In this document: piece after piece, positions 16,593-24,222 of the stretch | Position numbering within the stretch: the first letter of the stretch is position 1 | Layout of the letters: every line of letters begins with the position of its first letter | IMG/VR virus record: IMGVR_UViG_3300022744_000030 | Location: 1 to 61,815 of that record | Length of the DNA stretch: 61,815 nucleotides | Strand: one strand, 5' to 3' | Source: a virus | Notes under the pieces: model-generated | What the model was told of the DNA's origin: nothing | Databases searched by the model: none | The model's input: the letters and a program-made list of their open reading frames with translations, nothing else | Translations under genes and position numbers: made by a program

Positions 16593-17186
16593 CTAGTCGT
16601 CAAGGCCCACTGTAAAGCTCATCAACGCCTCGTAGGCCCTCGGGTCAATCTCGCTCTTGTATTTCTCTGCCATACACCGTACTGTAGCCTCTTTGAGGCT
16701 CTTGTACGCAAGAAATGCCGCTGCCGCTGTGTTGAATATCCCGATGCACTTTCGCCTACCCTCCACATTGCACTGCGCCTGAAATTTCAACCCTTTACGG
16801 CTGACTCCTATCGGAAGCTCACCCCTCAGTTTGTCGTGCTTCAGTGTCAGCGCATTCAATTCGCGCGGGACAAACACGCACGTATCAGGACTGTAGCACT
16901 TGTTCCCTTTTATAAGAATATCCTTGTCGAGTTGCCACCCCACCTTATCGTAGCCGGGTTGGCGCTGACACCACCCCGTAAATAGTTGAAAGTCTTGAAA
17001 TTCTGGAGACATGTAGCAACCAATATATGTTACCGACCTGCGCTGCGTACACCCGCCAGGTTTGCAGCGGTTGTTCATCGCCCTCCAACGAAGATATGCC
17101 CGAGTAAGGTGCTTCTCTCCTTCTGTCCACATCTGCTTCACCCACAAACCGTCTCGGGTAAAGTCATCTACAATCACTGTAATCAC
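16593..17186 (-). CDS. AP2-domain HNH-type homing endonuclease (intact paralogue)
   Basis: 197 residues, GTG start with AAGGAGG upstream inside the ligase 3' end. Alignable by eye with the proteins at 10788-11370 and 26437-27021: AMNNRCKPGGCTQ, TYIGCYMSPEFQDF, LDKDILIKGNKCYSPDTC and a final FTVGLDD. The middle CVFVPRELNAL and the AP2-like KFQAQCNVEGRRKCIGIF are shared. Probably a free-standing homing endonuclease. Confidence 0.8.
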   Translation of the reverse strand: MITVIVDDFTRDGLWVKQMWTEGEKHLTRAYLRWRAMNNRCKPGGCTQRRSVTYIGCYMSPEFQDFQLFTGWCQRQPGYDKVGWQLDKDILIKGNKCYSPDTCVFVPRELNALTLKHDKLRGELPIGVSRKGLKFQAQCNVEGRRKCIGIFNTAAAAFLAYKSLKEATVRCMAEKYKSEIDPRAYEALMSFTVGLDD

Positions 17187-18163
17187 ATATCCTCCTTGGC
17201 CCGAACAGTTTGGAATTGCGGGAACCTTGGCTTGTCTTTATGGCCCTTCGGGAACATCTTTCCCTTCCCGATTGCGCCGATAAATCCTGTCGGGTCGTTA
17301 AAAATTGCAATGCGCTCGCCATGTGTCAAAGCCCCTGGAGATACGTCAACAGGTGTGCCTTTCCCCATGCCGTTGAGAACTTTGCCCTCGAACACTACAT
17401 CTTCGAGTAGCGTGCCGTGAATGCAGCCCACCATACCCTTGCCAATTTTGTTTTCTTTGTGGCTGCTGCGCTCGGTGTATCCAAGCTCATTAACCTTCGC
17501 CTCGTTTAAATTCTCCTGAGCCTCATCAAAACCGTCGATAGTGAACTCAAAGTCGATGAACCGCTTGATTCGCAGGTAGCTCCCGCCCTTCACAGTGGCA
17601 CGCCCGGATTTGTGCTTGCCATTGGGGTCGCGGATGATTACGCCCTCAAAGCCGTCGTCCAGGCACAATTGCTCAAAAGCAAGAAGCTCCTCAGTGGAGT
17701 GTGCCAGTTTGTATGGTACAACCGAGATGCTGGCTGGGAACTCTTGCATTTGCCCTACCTTGGCCTGCGCCGCTGCAATGCGTTCGGCATATGGCAGGCC
17801 AATCACCTCGTCGGCCAAGTAGTCGAAGATATACCAGACAAGCTCTTCGCTTTCCGTCGGTTTGCCGGGCTTTGGAGACTTGCGAGTCACGAAGCCCGTT
17901 GTGTCGCTGCATAGGGTCGCAGATGTCCAGTTACCAAGCGCCAGTTCTCCATCAAAGCCCATGAATTGCGGACCTGAAAATCGGCGCGTCACGAAGCCAT
18001 TTTTGAAAGCCTTCAGAGAGCGTCCAGTCAAGTTCCCGTCAAGATTGATGCCACGTACACCGTCGATCTTCGGGGACACGATTACGGGAAACTTGAGCTT
18101 GTCCTGTTCAAAGTCACAGGCTAGCTGGGGGCGTATTTCAGGCTTGAGCTGGGAAGCTGTCAT
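17183..18163 (-). CDS. ATP-dependent DNA ligase (T7-like)
   Basis: 326 residues. Motif I SPKIDGVRG near residue 30 (Lys adenylated), motif Ia-like GRSLKAFKN, motif III FDGELALG and VWYIFDYL, motif IV DGFEGVIIRDP, motif V GSYLRIKRF, then a C-terminal OB domain. It seals Okazaki fragments alongside the T7-type polymerase and primase-helicase. It is the first gene right of which lies the divergent control region, and it has its own strong promoter. Confidence 0.93.
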   Translation of the reverse strand: MTASQLKPEIRPQLACDFEQDKLKFPVIVSPKIDGVRGINLDGNLTGRSLKAFKNGFVTRRFSGPQFMGFDGELALGNWTSATLCSDTTGFVTRKSPKPGKPTESEELVWYIFDYLADEVIGLPYAERIAAAQAKVGQMQEFPASISVVPYKLAHSTEELLAFEQLCLDDGFEGVIIRDPNGKHKSGRATVKGGSYLRIKRFIDFEFTIDGFDEAQENLNEAKVNELGYTERSSHKENKIGKGMVGCIHGTLLEDVVFEGKVLNGMGKGTPVDVSPGALTHGERIAIFNDPTGFIGAIGKGKMFPKGHKDKPRFPQFQTVRAKEDM

Positions 18164-18195
18164 GTATCTTTCTCCTCTTAGTTGCTAAGACTGAG

Positions 18196-18224
18196 AGTCT
18201 ACCGCACTCACGCCGGGCTGTCAA
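18196..18224 (-). promoter_or_regulatory. Sigma70-like promoter of the ligase operon
   Basis: Minus strand TTGACA (18224-18219), 17 bp, TAGACT (18201-18196), about 30 bp upstream of the ligase start. Confidence 0.75.
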
Positions 18225-18603
18225 GCGCCTAGGGCGCCCATTTGCACAAGAACGGCAGTATTCAGAGCCGTTTAAACGGGCTACAAGCCCTGGTTGGTAC
18301 CACATGGCTACCATGGCATAGCTTGGGCTGTTTAAAGCGCTCTATGGCTCTTTTAGAGCGTTCTAGGGTTGTTGGCACCGACGGTGCAAGCAGCCCAAAG
18401 CGTTGTTCCAGTATTCGCACTAACCAGCGCCCTAGGCGCCAACGACTGAGGTTTCCGGCGTGCGGCTTGTCCGCCACTCGCTCGCCGGTACGGCCATGAG
18501 CTAAAGCATGAGTCTACGTAGTAGACGAATAGCTTTAGCTACTTAGACAATACTTAGGCAAGATATATAATATATATAATATATAATATATATATATATA
18601 TAG
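18225..18603. promoter_or_regulatory. Divergent control region with palindromes, operator and AT run
   Basis: Non-coding. It contains two GGCGCC-type palindromes (18225-18238, 18427-18440), a nested inverted repeat (outer arms 18499-18507 and 18532-18540; inner arms 18512-18517 and 18521-18526), the operator ACTTAGACAATACTTAG (18541-18557, inverted relative to copies at 36.2 kb) and an almost pure A/T stretch (18561-18603). Genes diverge on either side. A replication origin or a phage-regulated promoter hub would fit. Confidence 0.5.
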
Positions 18604-18783
18604 CACAGTCCGAGAACTTTGTCAATAGTTGTGTTGCTTTTTAGGCACACCTACATTGGTGTCAAAAATCTCTTGACGAAGATGCCAAAGTGAAGCACAA
18701 TCTGTTATCAAGACAACATTGATCGGTAAAGCAACCATTGCTGGCATGAAGACAGTAGTGGTCAAACATTTGAAAGGAATCTC

Positions 18784-18936
18784 ATGGATTTGCAACGCAT
18801 TGTTAATGGAGCGCCGGATTTGGTAGAGGAGGTGTTCAATGCGAAGTTCTTCACAGGTTGGATGTTGACTCTGCCTATTGACGGCGCAGATAGTGCCGAC
18901 GAACTTGGTATGTACATGGCCGGCAATGAACTCTAA
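18784..18936 (+). CDS. Small hypothetical protein
   Basis: 50 residues from an ATG with AAGGAATCTC upstream: MDLQRIVNGAPDLVEEVF at the start and an acidic end, DGADSADELGMYMAGNEL. It is the first plus-strand gene after the divergent region. A longer minus-strand ORF on the same stretch lacks a ribosome site. Function unknown. Confidence 0.55.
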   Translation: MDLQRIVNGAPDLVEEVFNAKFFTGWMLTLPIDGADSADELGMYMAGNEL

Positions 18937-19188
18937 TTGAGGTTCCAAAGCTGCTCTAACATTAGGAGAGCTATGGGTGTTTTACGAACAAACTCCTAAG
19001 TTATGTGATAACTAGCAGCATTTTGCCTACACTTCAGACTTTTTGGAAACACTTCGAGGATTTCCAAGGTCGATCCCGGATTTGTGGCATCTCCGCTACA
19101 TGTCCTCCTGCGACTCTTAGTTAGGTATACTTAAACCTTGGGTAAACTGGGTATGATTTACCCCAACTGTAAAAACGAAAGGACACTA
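18937..19188. other. Leader region upstream of the MazG-like gene
   Basis: No convincing gene. It has an 8-codon ORF with a good AGGAG site near 18960-19000 and promoter-like TATACT/TATGAT boxes near 19124-19155. I see no clear terminator. Confidence 0.35.
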
Positions 19189-19659
19189 ATGTCAAATACC
19201 TCCTTCCAGTCTGTCTCCGCCATGAACACAGCGTTCGGCAATAGTCGTGGAAACTACGACGCTGTTGACTGGGATCGACTGAAGTCTCAGTGCAAGAACA
19301 TCTTGGACGAGTACAACGAACTTTTGGAAGCTCTTGAAGAAAAGAGCAAGATTAAGACGCGAGACGCATTGTGTGATATTCAGGTGTTCGCCATGGGCGC
19401 ACAACACTTAATGGGCATCGATGGCGACAACGATATGAAGGATGTCGTTGACGGCGTTATGACTCGCTTCATCAAGAGCCCGGAAGACCTCGAAAATACT
19501 CGTGCGTTCCACTGGCTACGCGGCGTTACCGAAACATACACGGAAGGTCAGTTTCCGACGATGGTTCTGAAGAGTTCGTGCGATCAGCCAGACGCTCCGA
19601 AAGGTAAGTTCCTGAAGAGCGTAAGCTACTCTGACACAGAGTTTCGTGCTGTTGTCTGA
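19189..19659 (+). CDS. MazG-like nucleotide pyrophosphohydrolase
   Basis: 156 residues from the ATG at 19189 (AAAGGA upstream). The helical core ILDEYNELLEALEE followed by RDALCDIQVFAMG has the E-x(2-3)-E ... E/D-x-x-D metal-binding layout of MazG/all-alpha NTP pyrophosphatases. The C-terminal third (SPEDLENTRAFHWLRG, PTMVLKSS, KFLKSVSYSD) is a tail also seen in phage MazG-like proteins. It would hydrolyse (d)NTPs or possibly (p)ppGpp. It is followed by a hairpin at 19842. Confidence 0.72.
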   Translation: MSNTSFQSVSAMNTAFGNSRGNYDAVDWDRLKSQCKNILDEYNELLEALEEKSKIKTRDALCDIQVFAMGAQHLMGIDGDNDMKDVVDGVMTRFIKSPEDLENTRAFHWLRGVTETYTEGQFPTMVLKSSCDQPDAPKGKFLKSVSYSDTEFRAVV

Positions 19660-19995
19660 CGATTGAGGCACGGCCGAGTTGCATGGCGACTTGGCTTCAT
19701 ACTGTTGCGCAGAACTACTCAGAAAGCCACAGCCGAGGAAAAATTTGAGGCAACTTCTCCTATATAGCGCGGAAGTTGCCATGAAACTTTCAGGCGCGCA
19801 AGAACATTGGCTGTTCTTAAACAAACTCGCAAATACAATAAGCCCGCGCACAGGCGGGCCTCACTCTGAAGTGGAATTCTACAGTGATTCAGTCTCGGCT
19901 ACCGTTTGAAATTCTGGCCGAAGTTTTCTGGGGAAAATAAAAATGCAGTTTTCCCTATTAATGGAACCTCCCTCCCTCCCCAGGGCAGCACCTCG
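19660..19995. other. Intergenic region with bidirectional hairpin
   Basis: No supported gene. A GC hairpin GCCCGC-6-GCGGGC lies at 19842-19859; on the minus strand it is followed by TTATTGTATTT, so it may terminate leftward transcription better than rightward. A pyrimidine run (CCTCCCTCCCTCCCC) near 19967-19981 precedes the iteron array. Confidence 0.4.
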
Positions 19996-20132
19996 TATAT
20001 AAGCCCTGGCGAATATAACCGCTGGCTTATATAAGCGGATTCTTATATAAGCGGCGGCTTATATAAGCCATTCAATATATAAGCGAACACTTATATAAGC
20101 TACTTAGAATATAGGCGTTTCAGTATATAAGC
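19996..20132 (+). repeat. Iteron array: nine TATATAAGC repeats with exact 16-bp period
   Basis: Copies of TATATAAGC begin at 19996, 20012, 20028, 20044, 20060, 20076, 20092, 20108 and 20124. Seven are exact; the second (AATATAACC) and eighth (AATATAGGC) are degenerate. Spacers are always 7 bp and differ from one another. Copies 3 and 5 extend to the 12-bp palindrome GCTTATATAAGC. The strict period implies ordered binding of a protein along the DNA, as in replication-origin iterons or partition centromeres. Confidence 0.85.
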
Positions 20133-20346
20133 TTCCTCTTACGTTAGTGTTTGCTGACTTTCATTTTCTGCATATAAATGTTTCGGGCGTGGCATGCCCT
20201 TCGGTCGATTTCAGAATGAGCGTATTCTGACCCCTGCGCCGCAGGAAGTCAACAGAAAATCGAATTGTTACAACTATAAATCAAACGCGCATGTCAAGTA
20301 ATGTTCATCGCGTTTGACCACGAACAACCATGCAAACAGCAGGGGC

Positions 20347-20375
20347 TTGACAAGATCAAAAAGCCCCTGCACAAT
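20347..20375 (+). promoter_or_regulatory. Early-type promoter
   Basis: TTGACA, 17 bp, CACAAT. It lies about 40 bp upstream of the 20415 gene. Confidence 0.65.
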
Positions 20376-20414
20376 GCGAAGCATCAAAACCTGAAACGCA
20401 AACGAAAGCCAGTT

Positions 20415-20705
20415 ATGAAAATTGTCACGAACAATGTCCCGCGATTTACTGTTAACGGATTCGACCTTACAAAGCGTGAGCGTGCAGAATTCGACCACTA
20501 CAGTCCTGAAGAACTGAACAGCGCCGTATTTTTCCGCTATCGTGAAAGCGTATATGACCTCGCAGAATTCATGCGAGTTCAAGACGAAGCCGGCGATCTG
20601 AAAGGCTGGCACGGGTACGCATCGTATTCTTATTTTTCTAGCGTGGTTGTCAAGTTTGTGGATGCTTACGCAGAATCCGTGATCGTCGGCAAGTACTACG
20701 CATAA
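20415..20705 (+). CDS. Small early protein, conserved but uncharacterised
   Basis: 96 residues from the ATG at 20415. FTVNGFDLTKRERAEFDHYS, then FFRYRESVYDLAEFMR and GWHGYASYSYFSSVVVKFVD. I have seen this arrangement (FFRYRGxVYDLxEFMR, YFSGVVVRY) in small proteins of proteobacterial plasmids and phages, function unknown. It has its own promoter and is followed by a terminator-promoter unit. Confidence 0.7.
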   Translation: MKIVTNNVPRFTVNGFDLTKRERAEFDHYSPEELNSAVFFRYRESVYDLAEFMRVQDEAGDLKGWHGYASYSYFSSVVVKFVDAYAESVIVGKYYA

Positions 20706-20710
20706 ACCAC

Positions 20711-20768
20711 AACCCCGAAAGGGGTTTTCAAAAAAGCCCTTGACAGGGTTTTTTGAAAGCCTCAAAAT
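20711..20768 (+). promoter_or_regulatory. Terminator-promoter unit between early genes
   Basis: Hairpin AACCCC-GAAA-GGGGTT followed by TTC (20711-20726), then TTGACA (20740), 17 bp, CAAAAT (20763-20768). It ends the upstream gene and starts the next. Confidence 0.65.
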
Positions 20769-20807
20769 TCAGGCACTGAATCACAACCCCGCTAACGAAA
20801 GCAATCC

Positions 20808-21080
20808 ATGAACAAGACAGAACTCGCCCGGGCGTTCCTCGCCCACAAGCCCGGCGCATGCCACAATGCAAAGACTGACGGCACGGCATATAAGCTGCAC
20901 GGCAGCACCATCGCCCGCCACACGGAAACCGGACAAATCGAATTCTCGTTCTGTGGTTTCTACTCCACAACAACGGCAAGCCACATCAATGAAATCTTGA
21001 AAGCTGCCGGCGCATCGCGCCGCGTGTCATACGCTCAAGCGCGTGACGGAAAACAGCCGGACACTTTCACGATGTTTTAA
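20808..21080 (+). CDS. Small early protein, unknown
   Basis: 90 residues. MNKTELARAFLAHKPGACHN at the start, then YKLHGSTIARHTETGQIEFSF and NEILKAAGASRRVSY. The first codons and 5' leader are nearly identical to those of the 23796 gene. Host-like codon use. Not recognised. Confidence 0.65.
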   Translation: MNKTELARAFLAHKPGACHNAKTDGTAYKLHGSTIARHTETGQIEFSFCGFYSTTTASHINEILKAAGASRRVSYAQARDGKQPDTFTMF

Positions 21081-21087
21081 AACCACA

Positions 21088-21140
21088 AGCCCGGAAGGGC
21101 TTTCTAAGGCTCTTGACAGGGCTTTAGAAAAGCTTAGAAT
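21088..21140 (+). promoter_or_regulatory. Terminator-promoter unit between early genes
   Basis: Hairpin AGCCC-GGAA-GGGCT plus TTCT (21088-21105), then TTGACA (21113), 16 bp, TAGAAT (21135-21140). Confidence 0.7.
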
Positions 21141-21166
21141 TTCCTCATGTCAACGGAAAGCACAAA

Positions 21167-21520
21167 ATGCAAAACCTGAACGCCGATCAAAAGTTTTTCT
21201 ATGCTCACGCGGGCTACAGCTACAATCCGCAGGCTGAAACGGAAGAGCAAGGCCGCGCACGCTGCGCCGTGCAACTGGCACAGGCTGAAGAAAAAGCCCG
21301 GCAAGGCGGTTATGCGTTTGAATGGCAGATTGACCCGGATGTGACGGCCGCAGACTGGTCTACTGATATGGATCATGAAACGTGGCTTTGCACGATGTAT
21401 AATGAAGCCGGCGAGCACGTTTCAAACTTAGGCGGAATTGATTTTGGCCCCGATGGCTCGCCTTATGGCGACACTTACAAGCGAGTAATCGAAGCTGAAA
21501 TTGCAAGCGAAATCGAATAA
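21167..21520 (+). CDS. Small early protein, unknown
   Basis: 117 residues, acidic. The segment YAFEWQIDPDVTAADWSTD precedes WLCTMYNEAGEHVSNLGGID and an IEAEIASEIE tail. The pattern is common among uncharacterised proteins of plasmids and phages. No function known. Confidence 0.65.
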   Translation: MQNLNADQKFFYAHAGYSYNPQAETEEQGRARCAVQLAQAEEKARQGGYAFEWQIDPDVTAADWSTDMDHETWLCTMYNEAGEHVSNLGGIDFGPDGSPYGDTYKRVIEAEIASEIE

Positions 21521-21547
21521 CCACACTTGACGACTGGAAATAAAATC

Positions 21548-21670
21548 ATGTACACCCTGAAAAAGAACGGCGCATTTTGGGAAGTGCGCAGCAGCGCCGG
21601 GATTGTTCAATTCCGAAGCTTAAGCCGTGCAAACTGCACGGACTGGATGAGAGCAAACAACCCAGAATAA
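21548..21670 (+). CDS. Small early protein, unknown
   Basis: 40 residues: MYTLKKNGAFWEVRSSAG, then FRSLSRANCTDWMRANNPE. Too short for family assignment. It sits 27 bp after the previous gene and is followed by a hairpin. Confidence 0.5.
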   Translation: MYTLKKNGAFWEVRSSAGIVQFRSLSRANCTDWMRANNPE

Positions 21671-21674
21671 CCAC

Positions 21675-21693
21675 AAGCCCGCAGGGGCTTTTC
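21675..21693 (+). terminator. Terminator-type hairpin
   Basis: AAGCCC-GCAG-GGGCTT followed by TTC, just after the 21548-21670 gene. Confidence 0.55.
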
Positions 21694-21766
21694 AAAGACT
21701 ATTTCTAATAACCCCGCCTAACCAAACCCCTGCGGATAACCCGCGACAAATAGAAGGAATACCAAA

Positions 21767-21898
21767 ATGCAAAATAACGCACATTACGCAAAGACCCTCA
21801 AGACCCGCCAGCAGGAACAGAAGAGCGAAGAACAGCGCGCACGCTTGCAAAAGCGCCGCAAGTGGGAACGAACGAACACCAAGAGGGAAGCAGTCTGA
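21767..21898 (+). CDS. Small basic protein, unknown
   Basis: 43 residues with AAGGA upstream; strongly basic and helical (QEQKSEEQRARLQKRRKWER). Its charge suggests nucleic-acid or RNA-polymerase contact, which is only inference. Followed by a good terminator. Confidence 0.55.
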   Translation: MQNNAHYAKTLKTRQQEQKSEEQRARLQKRRKWERTNTKREAV

Positions 21899-21910
21899 CC
21901 CGCCAGCAAC

Positions 21911-21940
21911 AAAGCCCGCTTAGTGCGGGTTTTGCTTTTG
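21911..21940 (+). terminator. Rho-independent terminator
   Basis: CCCGC-TTAGT-GCGGG followed by TTTTGCTTTT. Confidence 0.8.
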
Positions 21941-22082
21941 TGAGTCGAAAGGATGCCGCAGGAACGCGCTGGAATGCGCCACAGGCGCCTAACGCTGGCA
22001 CGGTAAGGCAACCACACAGGCGAAGCATTGCAGGCCGTTCTAGGGCGTTTTAATAGGTTTTGACCATGCTAGCTGTAAGGGC
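21941..22082. other. Short intergenic region with palindrome
   Basis: Contains the palindrome GCGCCACAGGCGCC (21976-21989) of the dispersed GGCGCC family and CTAG-containing sequence. No gene. Confidence 0.5.
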
Positions 22083-22111
22083 TTGACTGTCTCGCATTTT
22101 ATGGCAGAATG
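22083..22111 (+). promoter_or_regulatory. Early-type promoter
   Basis: TTGACT, 16 bp, CAGAAT, 31 bp upstream of the 22142 start. Confidence 0.6.
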
Positions 22112-22141
22112 CGAAGCATCAAAACCAAAGACAGGCACGAA

Positions 22142-22450
22142 ATGAAAACCGCCAAGCAACTGCAAAAAGCTTACGAAATGGGAGATTTCCGCGACGTTTA
22201 CGCGGAAATCCGCCGATATGGCGACATCGTGACAGATAAAGAATGGAACGATGAACAGCCCGGCCGATACGCTGGCGCATGGCGTGAAATGTGGATAAAT
22301 CACAAGGGCAAAGGCTGGCATTTCACAATGCACAATGGCGAGATTGTGGAAGCTGGCTATAAGGTGGCGCCTGTGGTTATCGGAATTCATGGGCAGGCTG
22401 TGACGGACGAAGAAAACGAACGAGACAAGCGAATCCGCGACTACAAATAA
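22142..22450 (+). CDS. Small early protein, unknown
   Basis: 102 residues: AKQLQKAYEMGDFRDVYAEI, GAWREMWINHKGKGWHF, then TDEENERDKRIRDYK. Mixed alpha/beta and charged. Not recognised. It has its own promoter. Confidence 0.65.
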   Translation: MKTAKQLQKAYEMGDFRDVYAEIRRYGDIVTDKEWNDEQPGRYAGAWREMWINHKGKGWHFTMHNGEIVEAGYKVAPVVIGIHGQAVTDEENERDKRIRDYK

Positions 22451-22469
22451 CCCTGCAAGCTGTAGGGGC

Positions 22470-22498
22470 TTGACAAGACCAGAACAGGCCCCTACACT
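22470..22498 (+). promoter_or_regulatory. Early-type promoter
   Basis: TTGACA, 17 bp, TACACT. A short dyad (GTAGGGGC ... GCCCCTAC) surrounds it, so it may also act as a terminator or operator. Confidence 0.65.
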
Positions 22499-22528
22499 GT
22501 GAACACAGTAAACAAACCGGGAACAGAA

Positions 22529-22840
22529 ATGAACATTCGCACCGCCGCAAGTGTTGAAAAGCTGGAAACAATCAAGGATGTGACGCGCGCTGACGCCCGC
22601 GCCATCCGCAAAGCGTGGAAGGAAGAAAACCTGAAGCGTGGCCCCGCCCGTGAAAAAATCGACGGAATTCTGCAAACATTTGGAATTGAATATTTAGGTA
22701 TTTACAAACCTTCCGGCGATCATGTATACTATGCAAACACAGGCGACGCATACGCAACAACTGTTGTTTTTATCGGACATCGGTTAATTGTTGCTTGCTG
22801 GGCGGATATGGTAGAGAAAAACCTGATCCGCGAAATCTAA
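22529..22840 (+). CDS. Small early protein, unknown
   Basis: 103 residues. Basic helical N-terminus (DVTRADARAIRKAWKEEN), then GIEYLGIYKPSGDHVYYAN and VVFIGHRLIVACWADM. Function unknown. Confidence 0.65.
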   Translation: MNIRTAASVEKLETIKDVTRADARAIRKAWKEENLKRGPAREKIDGILQTFGIEYLGIYKPSGDHVYYANTGDAYATTVVFIGHRLIVACWADMVEKNLIREI

Positions 22841-22861
22841 AGCCCTACAGTAAAAAGGGGA

Positions 22862-22888
22862 TTGACAAACAAAAACAAGCCCTAGAAT
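22862..22888 (+). promoter_or_regulatory. Early-type promoter
   Basis: TTGACA, 15 bp, TAGAAT, upstream of the 22926 gene. The spacer is short. Confidence 0.55.
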
Positions 22889-22925
22889 ACGTTCATCGAC
22901 TCCCAAACACCCCCGAAAGAACAAA

Positions 22926-23354
22926 ATGACCAAGACCATCAAGACCCTGCGCGCCTTCATCGCTTCCACCGAAATCGACAGCCGCGTGATCCGCGCCATC
23001 GTGCGCAATCTGGGCGGCTGGCAAGCGTTCAAGGAAACGGCACAGGATGTGTGTAATCACGGCGCTGATTCTGGTTTCTCTGGCTTCATCTACTACACCG
23101 AAACAGAAGCATTTGCCAAAAAGTACCGCCCGGAAATAGTGGCGTTCTGCAAGTTGCAGGCCCGTGAATACGGCATGAATACGGCAGAAATGGTGCAGGG
23201 TTTCAACTGCCTGAAGGGCGATTTTTCGTACGACGAAGTTATCGACACGCTGCACGGCCCGAAGAGCAAGGGCGAAACCGTGATTTACAACGCGCTGGCA
23301 TGGTTCATGCTTGAGGAAGTCTGCCGCGCCTTTGAATACTTCAGCGAAGAATAA
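22926..23354 (+). CDS. Conserved hypothetical protein, DUF7222-like
   Basis: 142 residues. GGWQAFKETAQDVCNHGADS, GFSGFIYYTETEAFAKKYR, MVQGFNCLKGD and NALAWFMLEEVCRAFEYF follow the family I know as DUF7222, found in proteobacterial plasmids, prophages and phages. Function unknown. Confidence 0.7.
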   Translation: MTKTIKTLRAFIASTEIDSRVIRAIVRNLGGWQAFKETAQDVCNHGADSGFSGFIYYTETEAFAKKYRPEIVAFCKLQAREYGMNTAEMVQGFNCLKGDFSYDEVIDTLHGPKSKGETVIYNALAWFMLEEVCRAFEYFSEE

Positions 23355-23358
23355 CCAC

Positions 23359-23414
23359 AAAGCCCGAAAGGGCTTTTCTAAGACTCTCGACAGGGGCTTT
23401 GAAAAGCTTAGAAT
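23359..23414 (+). promoter_or_regulatory. Terminator-promoter unit between early genes
   Basis: Hairpin AAAGCCC-GAAA-GGGCTTTT (from 23359), then TCGACA (23387), 16 bp, TAGAAT (23409-23414). Very close to the unit at 21088. Confidence 0.7.
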
Positions 23415-23458
23415 GCAAAGCATCGAAACACGGCAGACAGTCAATAGAAAGCCCGAAA

Positions 23459-23674
23459 ATGTCAAACTATATCAAGACCTTGCAAGACAATAACGAAGCC
23501 CTTAAGCTGGGTGTGGCTCTGGCCCGTGCCGAGTGCGCAGAAATCCGTGCGCATTTACTGTGTACAAAGTTTCAGGGCACAGACCCTGATGGGGCACGCC
23601 GGGACTGGATCGCAACAGGGGATGTTCTGCGCCGCATCGCGGAAATTGACCGGATTTTAGGGTTAGTGGAGTAG
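23459..23674 (+). CDS. Small early protein, unknown
   Basis: 71 residues from the ATG at 23459. Helical: NYIKTLQDNNEALKLGVALA, RAHLLCTKF, GARRDWIATGDVLRRIAEI. Resembles short proteins of mobile elements but I cannot assign a function. Confidence 0.6.
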   Translation: MSNYIKTLQDNNEALKLGVALARAECAEIRAHLLCTKFQGTDPDGARRDWIATGDVLRRIAEIDRILGLVE

Positions 23675-23728
23675 TTCACAGAACTAACCTGTCAAGGTCT
23701 TATATGACCAAACCGTTTTGTAAAACGA

Positions 23729-23757
23729 TTGACAAGCCTAATCAATACAGTCAAAAT
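23729..23757 (+). promoter_or_regulatory. Early-type promoter
   Basis: TTGACA, 17 bp, CAAAAT, about 40 bp upstream of the 23796 start. Confidence 0.65.
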
Positions 23758-23795
23758 ACAGGCACTAGTCGCAAACCAGCTAACGAAAGCAATCC

Positions 23796-24041
23796 ATGAA
23801 CAAGACAGAACTCGCAGCAGACAAGCTTGCATCATTCTGTGCTTTGTATGCGAGCCTGCAAGGAACATCGCTTGAGTGCAGCGCAGAATTCTGCGCTGCA
23901 GTTGAGGATGTTCTGTGCCTTCTCGCCCTCGCTAAAACAGCTACTGGGCTGCACAGGGCATATCTGAATGAAAAAGCTTGGGATGCAGGTCAGGCTACTG
24001 AATCTTATTTCACAGCATACTGGGTTTCGACTCAGTTTTAA
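23796..24041 (+). CDS. Small early protein, unknown
   Basis: 81 residues. The leader and the first codons (MNKTELA) duplicate those of the 20808 gene, but the proteins diverge right after. Remainder is helical, with AEFCAAVEDVLCLLALA. The stop and the next ATG are one base apart, so coupling is likely. Confidence 0.6.
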   Translation: MNKTELAADKLASFCALYASLQGTSLECSAEFCAAVEDVLCLLALAKTATGLHRAYLNEKAWDAGQATESYFTAYWVSTQF

Positions 24042-24042
24042 A

Positions 24043-24222
24043 ATGACTACCTCGCAAACCATTGAAAAAATCAGAGCAGTTGAGATGTTTGATGCCGCTC
24101 ATGCCGCCGCATTGACAGACGATTATGCTGAACTCGCAGAGATAATAAGCTACGCCTGTGACACTCATGGCGTGAAATTCCGCGTAATAGCGGGCGTGGC
24201 GTATGCGCTGAAAAACGCTTGA
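24043..24222 (+). CDS. Small early protein, unknown
   Basis: 59 residues from the ATG at 24043. TIEKIRAVEMFDAAHAAALT then YAELAEIISYACDTHGV. Helical. Its 3' end overlaps the -35 of the next promoter. Confidence 0.55.
   Translation: MTTSQTIEKIRAVEMFDAAHAAALTDDYAELAEIISYACDTHGVKFRVIAGVAYALKNA

Noticed and set aside
18622-18948. Minus-strand 108-residue ORF
   Set aside because: No ribosome site, atypical composition, and it covers the better plus-strand gene at 18784.
18960-19010. 8-codon ORF with AGGAG site
   Set aside because: Too short to support; could be a leader but nothing shows it.
19679-19909. Plus-strand 76-residue ORF after the MazG-like gene
   Set aside because: No ribosome site, and it runs through a GC hairpin.
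19996-20132. CRISPR array
   Set aside because: Repeats are only 9 bp and spacers 7 bp; CRISPR repeats and spacers are each over 20 bp. Iterons explain it.
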